From Desulfobacter sp. (lineage in GTDB: Bacteria > Desulfobacterota > Desulfobacteria > Desulfobacterales > Desulfobacteraceae): 6,214 nucleotides of DNA. This document shows positions 1-5,457 of this stretch, in pieces. The notes under the pieces are model-generated. The model did no database searches. It worked only from the letters and a program-made list of their open reading frames with translations, and was not told where the DNA came from. Numbering within the stretch: position 1 is the stretch's first letter; every line of letters begins with the position of its first letter. Position numbers and translations under genes: made by a program. Location of the stretch: NCBI GenBank assembly GCA_030145005.1, contig JAQYWJ010000135.1, forward strand, positions 1-6,214. Direction: 5' to 3'.

Positions 1-203
1 TGGATGCCTTTTTAAAGTGCATCCCTGTGGCTGCCATCGGTGCCCTGATTATTCCGGGAGCCTTCACTGCCACGCCGGATTTGCCCTGGGCCGGTGTTGC
101 AGGCATGGGTTTTACCCTGGTGTACGGTTTTTTCAAAGGGGGCATCATCGTTCCCGTGCTTGGGGCCGTGGCCGTGGCCTGGCTGGTGTTAAGCAGTGTT
201 TGA
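1..203 (+). CDS. AzlD-like branched-chain amino acid transport protein, C-terminal part (5' end outside window)
   Basis: The open frame enters from the left edge (first whole codon at position 3) and encodes 66 residues to a TGA at 201-203. The peptide is almost entirely hydrophobic. It starts DAFLKCIPVAAIGALIIPGA, then has a short polar turn (ATPDLPW), a glycine-rich segment ending VYGFFKGG, and a last helix IIVPVLGAVAVAWLVL. This fits the C-terminal helices of AzlD, the small inner-membrane partner of AzlC in the LIV-E class of branched-chain amino acid exporters; the 'PVAA.GALI.P' segment is the recognisable part. The AzlC partner would be expected just upstream, outside the window. The last three codons and the stop lie inside the left arm of a large hairpin. 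Family assignment is from memory of the AzlD pattern, and another small multi-helix permease cannot be excluded. Confidence 0.65.
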   Translation, partial: DAFLKCIPVAAIGALIIPGAFTATPDLPWAGVAGMGFTLVYGFFKGGIIVPVLGAVAVAWLVLSSV

Positions 204-258
204 ACAAAAAGTCACCCATCTGCGGCGTTGCAGATGGGTGACTTTTTGTTCAAACACT
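195..258 (+). terminator. Long perfect hairpin, likely terminator of the AzlD-like gene
   Basis: Positions 195-223 and 230-258 are perfectly complementary (29 bp) around the 6-nt loop GGCGTT. The arm contains A5 on the left and T5 on the right (243-247), so a U-tract follows an inner GTCACCC/GGGTGAC stem of about 13 bp (211-223/230-242), the form of an intrinsic terminator. Because it is symmetrical it could act on both strands. It begins inside the coding region and includes the stop codon 201-203. The outer GTGTTTG/CAAACAC arms recur at 5290-5329. Confidence 0.7.
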
Positions 259-301
259 ATGTAAAAATAATGTAAATCACTATAAGCAATATCCTTTCAT
301 T

Positions 302-371
302 CACCATGAAAGTCATTAAGGACACAAAGTTTAAGTACCTGATATCTTCCTGAACTTCGTGTTCTTCGTGA
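302..371. repeat. Degenerate CACGAAG-type intergenic repeat with imperfect inverted arms
   Basis: On the - strand this stretch reads CACGAAGAACACGAAG (right end) and CTTTGTGTCCTT (left end). AAGGACACAAAGTT (318-331) and AACTTCGTGTTCTT (353-366) form a 14-bp imperfect inverted repeat, with one G-U pair and one mismatch, around a 21-nt loop. A CACCATGAAAG segment at 302-312 looks like a worn extension. Similar 'CACGAAGGACACGAAG' strings are remembered as dispersed intergenic repeats in many environmental bacteria; that link is recall, not a search. No ORF with a plausible start and ribosome site is seen here. Confidence 0.4.
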
Positions 372-438
372 TAAAAAAAGCAAGAATATATATTAAAAAA
401 CATTGCATGCGATTACCCTGCTTTGGAAACAAAGCATC

Positions 439-467
439 TTGACACCGGGAAAGACTTTGAGTAATTT
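439..467 (+). promoter_or_regulatory. Candidate sigma70 promoter for the DUF6125-like gene
   Basis: A perfect TTGACA (439-444) is followed after 17 nt by TAATTT (462-467), which matches the -10 consensus at only three of six bases. A start near 474 would leave a short leader that keeps the AAGGAG at 485-490. A 10-bp palindrome GTTTGCAAAC (468-477) covers the expected start point and could be an operator. The weak -10 keeps confidence low. Confidence 0.3.
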
Positions 468-484
468 GTTTGCAAACGTAAAAC

Positions 485-490
485 AAGGAG
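485..490 (+). promoter_or_regulatory. Ribosome binding site that fixes the start at 499
   Basis: AAGGAG is spaced 8 nt from ATG 499. The longer reading frame from TTG 403 has only an A-rich stretch before it (AAAAAACA) and no Shine-Dalgarno match. Confidence 0.75.
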
Positions 491-498
491 AACGATTC

Positions 499-1248
499 AT
501 GCAAGATCCCACTCCGTTCCAAGCCCAGGACCTTACCCCTGATATGCAGAAAACACAGCTGATCGACATGTTTACCCGTATTGTTGTCCATTACGGCCTC
601 TGGTTCAATGAGGTTCAGCACCAGATGGGCATGGAAAAGGCTCTTGCCGCTTTGGATACGGCCACACAATCTTCAATTGCCATTCTCATGAAACATCTGT
701 CCCGTACCCTGGGTTTTGAACTGGACCAGGGCATGCCCAAAGCGTTGATGTCACTGGATGACGCCACAACCGAAAAATTGATGGCAGCCGTGGGAAAATC
801 CTGGCTGGCCAATGACGGGGTCTGGTTTCAGGCTGTGGAGTTCGAGCACGGCATGAATGATGCCAAACGGTGCAATGACTCCTGCTGGGCCCGGTTTTCT
901 CCCTTTGAAGCCCACCGCATAAAAAATATTCTGGGCCTGGGCAAACATCCGGGACTTGAGGGTCTGAAAAAAGCGTTGAATTTCAGGATGTACGCATTTA
1001 TCAATGAACAGAGCATTGTGGAAGAAACTGAGGACAGTTTTGTTTTTCAGATGAATGAATGCAGGGTCCAGCGGGCAAGGGTGCGCAAGGGTCTGGATGA
1101 TTATCCCTGCAAGTCCGGCGGTCTTGTTGAGTACGCCCGTTTTGCCGAAGGCGTTGATGACAGAATTAAAACCGAATGTATCGGATGCCCGCCGGATCCC
1201 CATCCTGAAACCTGGTTCTGCGCATGGCGGTTTACACTGGCACAGTGA
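499..1248 (+). CDS. DUF6125-like cysteine-rich cytosolic protein
   Basis: This encodes 249 residues from ATG 499, chosen because AAGGAG (485-490) lies 8 nt upstream. An in-frame TTG at 403 would add 32 residues, but they lack a ribosome site and cover a promoter candidate. There is no signal peptide or membrane segment. The C-terminal half resembles DUF6125 proteins of sulfate reducers and other anaerobes: DGVWF..AVE...G (106-118), then C188, GLDDYPCK (C204), an R..TEC..CPPD.HPE stretch (C227, C230) and the end WFCAWRFTL (C241). The clustered Cys and His suggest a metal- or ligand-binding site, but no reaction is established. The family is distantly reminiscent of the ATC-hydrolase-like fold. 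The N-terminal half repeats parts of the second half: GLWF at 33-36 against GVWF at 107-110, and GM..A motifs at 44, 78 and 118. It lies 96 bp before the 12S-type gene; the functional link is unknown. Confidence 0.75.
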   Translation: MQDPTPFQAQDLTPDMQKTQLIDMFTRIVVHYGLWFNEVQHQMGMEKALAALDTATQSSIAILMKHLSRTLGFELDQGMPKALMSLDDATTEKLMAAVGKSWLANDGVWFQAVEFEHGMNDAKRCNDSCWARFSPFEAHRIKNILGLGKHPGLEGLKKALNFRMYAFINEQSIVEETEDSFVFQMNECRVQRARVRKGLDDYPCKSGGLVEYARFAEGVDDRIKTECIGCPPDPHPETWFCAWRFTLAQ

Positions 1249-1304
1249 TGTTTTAATCCCGGTGTCTTAGGTTTCTTCAGTTTGAGAAAAACAGTTAAAT
1301 CAAT

Positions 1305-1320
1305 CAACTATACAACTATA
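1305..1320. repeat. Tandem octamer CAACTATA x2 upstream of the carboxyltransferase gene
   Basis: CAACTATA occurs at 1305-1312 and again directly at 1313-1320, followed by TAAC. It lies 24 bp before the ATG at 1345. It supplies several TATA-like hexamers (for example TATAAC 1319-1324) but no good -35 at standard spacing. It may be chance AT-rich leader sequence or a small protein-binding site. Confidence 0.35.
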
Positions 1321-1344
1321 TAACTTTAAGAAGAAATATAAATT

Positions 1345-2898
1345 ATGGGAGTCTCTTCCGACAAAATTCAGGAATTAAGGATAAAAGAGAAAAAGATCAA
1401 GGCCATGGGCGGTGAAAAAGCTGTGGCTAAACGGCGTGAAAAGGGCGTTCTTAACGCCAGACAGCGCCTTAACCTGCTGTTTGACGCCGGTACCTTCAGA
1501 GAACTGGATATGTTCGTGACCCACCGGTGCACCAATTTTGGCATGGAAACCAAAGAAATTCCCGCAGACGGTGTAATAACCGGCCACGGAAAGGTGAATG
1601 GTCGTCTGGTCTTTGCCTATGCCCAGGATTTTACGGCCTCAGCCGGATCCTTAGGAGAAATGCAGGCCAAAAAGATCTGTAAGGTCATGGACTTAGGGAT
1701 TAAAGCCGGCGCCCCTGTTATCGGCATGAACGATTCCGGCGGTGCCCGGATTCAGGAAGGCATTGACGCTTTGTCCGGTTACGGCGAAATCTTTTTTCGT
1801 AATTCCGCGGCTTCGGGTGTGATCCCGCAGATCTCGGCCATCATGGGCCCCACGGCAGGCGGGGCGGTGTATTCTCCGGCCATGACCGATTTTATCTTCA
1901 TGGTCAAGGAGTCCTCGTATATGTTCATCACCGGCCCCAATGTCATCAAGGCGGTCACCGGCGAGGAAATTTCCTTTGAGGCGCTTGGCGGTGCCATGAC
2001 CCATAACGAAAAGTCCGGGGTGGCCCAGTTTGCCTGTGAGTCTGATGAGGACTGCATTGAACAGATAAAGCAGCTTTTATCCTTTTTGCCGTCCAACAAT
2101 ATGGAAGATCCCCCGATCAAACCCACGGACGATTCCCCGCATCGCATGGCCCCGGTCCTTGACACCATTATTCCGGATAAATCCAATCAGGCCTATGATG
2201 TCAAACAGGTCATTGCCGCCATCATGGACGACGGCTACTTTTTCGAACCCCACCAGTATTTTGCCAGAAACATTGTGATCTGTTTTGCCCGGCTCAATGG
2301 TCGTCCCATCGGTATTATTGCCAACCAGCCCATGGTTATGGCCGGCTGCCTGGATATTGATGCATCCGACAAGGCCACCCGGTTTATCCGGTTCTGTGAT
2401 GCTTTTAATATTCCCATGCTCACCATTGCCGATGTGCCCGGTTATTTGCCTGGTTCCCATCAGGAGTGGGGCGGGGTCATCCGGCACGGGGCAAAACTGT
2501 TGTGGTGCTACGCCGAGGCCACAGTGCCCAAGCTTTTGCTGATTACAAGAAAGGATTACGGTGGATCATATATCGCCATGTGCTCCAAGCATCTTGGTGC
2601 GGACATGGCCTTTGCCTGGCCCATGGCCGAGGTTGCAGTCATGGGCGCTGAAGGTGCGGCAAACGTCATCCATGCAAGGGAGATTAAAAATGCCGAAGAC
2701 CCGGCAGCCATGCGCAAACAGAAAATTGAAGCATATAATACCCAGTTCTCTAATCCTTATTGTGCCGCAGCAAGGGGGTATGTGGATGCAGTGATCGTGC
2801 CGAGTGAAACCCGGCCAAGGCTCATAGATGCCCTTGAGGCCGTGGCGACTAAACGGGAATTCCGGCCGGCCAAAAAACACGGAAATATTCCTGTGTAA
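1345..2898 (+). CDS. Acyl-CoA carboxyltransferase, 12S-type subunit of methylmalonyl-CoA:pyruvate transcarboxylase
   Basis: 517 residues, the usual length for propionyl-CoA carboxylase beta, MmdA and transcarboxylase 12S proteins. It transfers the carboxyl group between biotin and propionyl-/methylmalonyl-CoA in the cytosol. Two crotonase-like halves are visible. The N half (about 25-255) has the start motif ARQRLNLLFD (38-47), NDSGGARIQEG (129-139) and GPTAGGAVYSPAMTDF (168-183), whose GG forms the oxyanion hole. The C half (about 275-510) has DVPGYLPG (363-370), IRHGAKLL (379-386), YGGSYIAMCSKHLGAD (405-420) and AVMGAEGAANVI (431-442). Ile410 stands where PccB enzymes carry the acyl-selecting Asp (from memory, D422 of Streptomyces PccB). 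The ribosome site is weak (AAGAAG, 11 nt upstream), but the N-terminus aligns well with the family. The 5S-biotin partner downstream favours transcarboxylase; MmdA of a decarboxylase or a propionyl-CoA carboxylase beta subunit are the alternatives. Confidence 0.88.
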   Translation: MGVSSDKIQELRIKEKKIKAMGGEKAVAKRREKGVLNARQRLNLLFDAGTFRELDMFVTHRCTNFGMETKEIPADGVITGHGKVNGRLVFAYAQDFTASAGSLGEMQAKKICKVMDLGIKAGAPVIGMNDSGGARIQEGIDALSGYGEIFFRNSAASGVIPQISAIMGPTAGGAVYSPAMTDFIFMVKESSYMFITGPNVIKAVTGEEISFEALGGAMTHNEKSGVAQFACESDEDCIEQIKQLLSFLPSNNMEDPPIKPTDDSPHRMAPVLDTIIPDKSNQAYDVKQVIAAIMDDGYFFEPHQYFARNIVICFARLNGRPIGIIANQPMVMAGCLDIDASDKATRFIRFCDAFNIPMLTIADVPGYLPGSHQEWGGVIRHGAKLLWCYAEATVPKLLLITRKDYGGSYIAMCSKHLGADMAFAWPMAEVAVMGAEGAANVIHAREIKNAEDPAAMRKQKIEAYNTQFSNPYCAAARGYVDAVIVPSETRPRLIDALEAVATKREFRPAKKHGNIPV

Positions 2899-2952
2899 CA
2901 CCCATGAGCTGACCTGGCGATGGCGATATCTAAGGGTCAATCCTTAATAAAG

Positions 2953-2993
2953 TATGAAAGTAATTTAACAGCTTATTGTGACTTTCATATAAA
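2953..2993 (+). promoter_or_regulatory. Candidate internal promoter with overlapping inverted repeat (operator-like)
   Basis: TTAACA (2965-2970, five of six) and TATAAA (2988-2993, five of six) are separated by exactly 17 nt, a good sigma70-like match. A perfect 9-bp inverted repeat, TATGAAAGT (2953-2961) and ACTTTCATA (2981-2989), brackets the -35 and overlaps the -10. A start near 3000 would give a leader of about 25 nt containing the AAGGAG at 3010-3015. The repeat could be a repressor site or, in a read-through transcript, a hairpin with a 19-nt loop. Confidence 0.45.
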
Positions 2994-3009
2994 AATCGTT
3001 TAAAAAGCC

Positions 3010-3015
3010 AAGGAG
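3010..3015 (+). promoter_or_regulatory. Ribosome binding site of the small subunit gene
   Basis: AAGGAG lies 9 nt before ATG 3025. It is the strongest Shine-Dalgarno in the carboxyltransferase cluster and supports the short frame as a real gene. Confidence 0.75.
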
Positions 3016-3024
3016 ATCTTTTTC

Positions 3025-3243
3025 ATGACAAACAAAAAATTGGCTGCTGCCATGGCTGCTGTTCATATGTATGTCAGAACGGAAGAGGAGGCAGCCGTTG
3101 TCGCAATGCAAAATCAGGCTGCTGATGCTGCGGCCAACGCTTTAGTTTCTGCTCCGGTTGGGCAGATGAATGTTTGGGGCCTTTCCGGGCGGCAGGCGAT
3201 TATGAATGCCAACGCAATGATACGGCAAAGAATGCTGAAATAA
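3025..3243 (+). CDS. Small decarboxylase delta/epsilon- or OadG-tail-like subunit without membrane segment
   Basis: 72 residues. The first part is an alanine-rich helix, KLAAAMAAVHMYVRTEEE (5-22), followed by a second Ala-rich stretch (24-40) and the tail VWGLSGRQAIM (50-60) then RQRMLK. The pattern 'A-rich helix, then W..(A/S)GR...M..R' is that of the C-terminal tails of OadG and of methylmalonyl-CoA decarboxylase delta/epsilon subunits, small proteins that hold carboxyltransferase and biotin subunits together in sodium-pumping decarboxylases. Here the N-terminal membrane helix and Pro/Ala linker of OadG or delta are missing, so the protein should be soluble. It sits 126 bp after the 12S-type gene and 30 bp before the 5S-biotin gene, with its own strong ribosome site. 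Inferred role: assembly subunit of a cytosolic transcarboxylase. The family link is by eye over a short sequence. Confidence 0.65.
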   Translation: MTNKKLAAAMAAVHMYVRTEEEAAVVAMQNQAADAAANALVSAPVGQMNVWGLSGRQAIMNANAMIRQRMLK

Positions 3244-3273
3244 TAAAATAAAAGATAATTTATGTAGGATATT

Positions 3274-5286
3274 ATGACCGATCACAATGAAGTTAAAATG
3301 GTTGAGATGGATTATTCCGGAGTGCGGGCAAAGGCAAAAAATCCCCTGAAAATTCAGGATCTCTCCCTGCGGGACGGCCATCAGTCATTGTTTGCCACCC
3401 GGGGTCGCACCGAAGATATGATCCCTGTTGCCGAACAGATGGATGAAATCGGGTTCTGGGCTGTGGAAGTTTGGGGCGGGGCCTCCTTTCACACCATGCA
3501 CCGGTATCTCAACGAAGATCCCTGGCAACGGCTTCGCACCCTGAAACGGTATTTCAAGAAAACCCCCATTTCCATGCTGCTGCGCGGCCAGAAACTTGTG
3601 GGTTACCGTAACTATGCCGATGATCTGGCCGAACTTTTTATTAAAAAGACCGTGGAAAACGGGCTGGATATTTTCAGAACCTTTGATGCGCTCAATGATT
3701 ACAGAAATTTTGAAACCGTGGTACCCGTAATCAAAGCGTGTGGTGCGCATTTTCAGGGCTGCATCTGCTATACGCTGACAGAGCCCCGCCTGGGCAAAGG
3801 GGTGTATAATCTGGACTATTATGTGAAAAAGGCCAAAGACCTTGAGGATATGGGTGCCGACTCCATATGCATCAAGGATGTGGCGGGGTTGATGGCTCCC
3901 TATGACGCCTTTGAGCTGGTAAAAACGCTGAAGGCGGAAGTTACTCCTCCGATCCATCTGCATTCCCATTTTACTTCGGGCATGTCCCCCATGACCCATC
4001 TCAAGGCTGTGGAGGCAGGGATTGACATCATTGATACCTGCATGACGCCCTATGCATACAGAACATCCCATGCCGCACTTGAACCTTTTGTAATGAGCCT
4101 CATGGGCACCAACCGGGATACGGGATTTGATATCAAGGCCCTTACCCGGATCAATGAGACCCTGGAAAAAGATGTGATACCCAAGTATAAACACCTGCTG
4201 GATGACAGCAAGGTCTCCTTAATTGATATCGATGTACTCTTGCACCAGACACCGGATTTCATGCGTGCGAATCTGGAAAAACAGCTCCGGGAAATGGATG
4301 CCCTGGACAAAATTAATGATGTGTACAAAGAACTGCCCAGGGTCAGAAAAGAACTGGGCCAGATTCCGCTTGTGACACCTACCAGCCGGATTGTGGGTAC
4401 CCAGACAGTGAACAATGTGCTTTTTGATACCAAGGAAGAGCGCTACAAAATGATTACGGACCAGGTCAAGGATCTGTGTTATGGCCTGTACGGAAAAACA
4501 GCTGTCCCCATTGATGCCGAGCTGCAGAAAAAAGCGCTCAAGGACTATGAAAGGGGCGAAGAACCCATTACCTGCCGTCCGGCTGAGGTTCTGACACCGG
4601 AACTTGAAAAAGCCAGGGAAGAGATCGGCGATCTGGCCGTGGATGAGGAGGATCTTATTCTTTGTGCCCTGTTCCCCGTAACCGGCAAAAAATACCTGAT
4701 GCAGAAATACGGTAAGGAACAGGTGCCTGACACTGTCAAACCCATTACCCTGGAAGATGTTAAAAAACGGGATGATATGATTAAAAAGGCCAAAACAGGC
4801 AAGCTCATCGAACCGGCTGCGGATCTTCCTGAAAAAAGCGAATTTGCCAGGACCTTTAATGTCTTTGTGGACGGTGACTGTTTTGAGGTTGGTGTCGATG
4901 AAGTGGGTGGGTCTCCTGTTATCTCCTATGCTTCGCTTGCTGCGGCTACGCCTGCACCTGCAGTACCATCAGCCCCTGCAGTTCCTCCTGCGGCCCCGGC
5001 CGCACCGGCCCCGAAACCCGCACCACCCAAACCGGCCGCACCTGCACCCAAACCTGCTGCAGCTGCAGGTTCCGGCACCCCCGTCTTGGCACCCATGCCC
5101 GGCATGATTGTCAAGTATGAGAAAAATGTGGGGGATACGGTAAATGCAGGCGATGCCGTTGTGGTGATTGAGGCCATGAAGATGGAAAATATCCTTCCGG
5201 CAACAGCCGACGGAACGATCACCGCCATTAATTTCAAATCAGGTGATTCCGTGGCCAAGGATGATGTGCTGGCAACCATAGACTAA
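3274..5286 (+). CDS. 5S-type pyruvate/oxaloacetate carboxyltransferase fused to biotinyl domain (PycB/OadA-like)
   Basis: 670 residues in three parts. The HMGL-like TIM barrel (about 27-290) has LRDGHQSLFATR (32-43), EVWGGA (65-70), NEDPWQRLR (80-88) and LLRGQ (102-106). Metal ligands match the 5S transcarboxylase set: D34, K201 in IKD (the lysine carbamylated in the family), and H230 and H232 in HLHSH. The conserved carboxylase domain (about 315-500) includes LVTPTSRIVGTQ (366-377). A Pro/Ala-rich linker (about 556-600) leads to a biotinyl domain (603-670) with EAMKMEN, the biotinylated Lys being K636, 34 residues from the end. It carries carboxyl between biotin and pyruvate/oxaloacetate. 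There is no ATP-grasp biotin carboxylase domain, so it needs a partner; the 12S-type neighbour points to transcarboxylase. PycB with a distant PycA, or OadA, are alternatives. The start is backed by AGGA only 4 nt upstream; Met9 (3298) or Met12 (3307) are possible. Confidence 0.9.
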   Translation: MTDHNEVKMVEMDYSGVRAKAKNPLKIQDLSLRDGHQSLFATRGRTEDMIPVAEQMDEIGFWAVEVWGGASFHTMHRYLNEDPWQRLRTLKRYFKKTPISMLLRGQKLVGYRNYADDLAELFIKKTVENGLDIFRTFDALNDYRNFETVVPVIKACGAHFQGCICYTLTEPRLGKGVYNLDYYVKKAKDLEDMGADSICIKDVAGLMAPYDAFELVKTLKAEVTPPIHLHSHFTSGMSPMTHLKAVEAGIDIIDTCMTPYAYRTSHAALEPFVMSLMGTNRDTGFDIKALTRINETLEKDVIPKYKHLLDDSKVSLIDIDVLLHQTPDFMRANLEKQLREMDALDKINDVYKELPRVRKELGQIPLVTPTSRIVGTQTVNNVLFDTKEERYKMITDQVKDLCYGLYGKTAVPIDAELQKKALKDYERGEEPITCRPAEVLTPELEKAREEIGDLAVDEEDLILCALFPVTGKKYLMQKYGKEQVPDTVKPITLEDVKKRDDMIKKAKTGKLIEPAADLPEKSEFARTFNVFVDGDCFEVGVDEVGGSPVISYASLAAATPAPAVPSAPAVPPAAPAAPAPKPAPPKPAAPAPKPAAAAGSGTPVLAPMPGMIVKYEKNVGDTVNAGDAVVVIEAMKMENILPATADGTITAINFKSGDSVAKDDVLATID

Positions 5287-5289
5287 TTA

Positions 5290-5329
5290 GTGTTTGATCA
5301 CCCATTTGGGGATTTTTTTGTCCAAACAC
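5290..5329 (+). terminator. Intrinsic terminator after the 5S-biotin gene, sharing arms with 195-258
   Basis: Outer arms GTGTTTG (5290-5296) and CAAACAC (5323-5329) pair over 7 bp. Inside, ATC(A)CCC (5297-5303, one bulged A) pairs with GGGGAT (5308-5313) around ATTT, and T7 (5313-5319) follows. It starts 4 nt after the stop codon. Compared with 195-258, the left arm lacks an A-rich 'ACAAAAAG'-like block while the right arm still has its T-rich counterpart. Confidence 0.75.
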
Positions 5330-5365
5330 GGGTTCCCTTTTAGGCGCTTATTTATATAAAACACA

Positions 5366-5397
5366 ACAGAGGGATGGTTTGACAACCATCCCTCTGT
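5366..5397. repeat. Perfect 14-bp hairpin in the spacer before the zinc-ribbon gene
   Basis: ACAGAGGGATGGTT (5366-5379) pairs perfectly with AACCATCCCTCTGT (5384-5397) around the tetraloop TGAC. No T-run follows on the + strand, and only a weak one on the - strand, so a simple intrinsic terminator is not clear. It may be a transcript-stabilising or processing stem, a protein site, or a second terminator element behind 5290-5329. Confidence 0.6.
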
Positions 5398-5457
5398 GCT
5401 TATTATGCTAGTTGTTGCCGGTTTGTAATCCGGAACCACTATAATAAGGAGAAAATA

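Noticed and set aside
403..498. TTG-initiated N-terminal extension of the DUF6125-like protein
   Set aside because: It has no ribosome site and overlaps a promoter candidate; the ATG at 499 has AAGGAG at ideal spacing.
751..1203. Open frame of 150 codons on the - strand opposite the DUF6125-like gene
   Set aside because: It lacks a ribosome site and family motifs, while the + strand frame has both.
1282..1324. Possible promoter (TTGAGA with TATA-like hexamers) before the 12S-type gene
   Set aside because: No -10 of reasonable quality lies 16-18 nt from TTGAGA, and TATAAC 1319-1324 has only a poor -35; the gene may be read from upstream.
3385..4194. Long open frame of 269 codons on the - strand inside the 5S-biotin gene
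   Set aside because: It lies opposite a confidently identified enzyme with conserved motifs throughout, and its translation shows no family pattern; it is a shadow of the + strand codon bias.
4948..5070. Low-complexity CCTGCA/CCGGC-rich DNA repeat
   Set aside because: It encodes the Pro/Ala linker before the biotinyl domain, which is normal for these proteins.
5440..5445. Perfect TATAAT before the zinc-ribbon gene
   Set aside because: It abuts the AAGGAG at 5446-5451, so a transcript starting about 7 nt downstream would lack the ribosome site; the only upstream -35-like hexamer (TTGCCG) has a 19-nt spacer.
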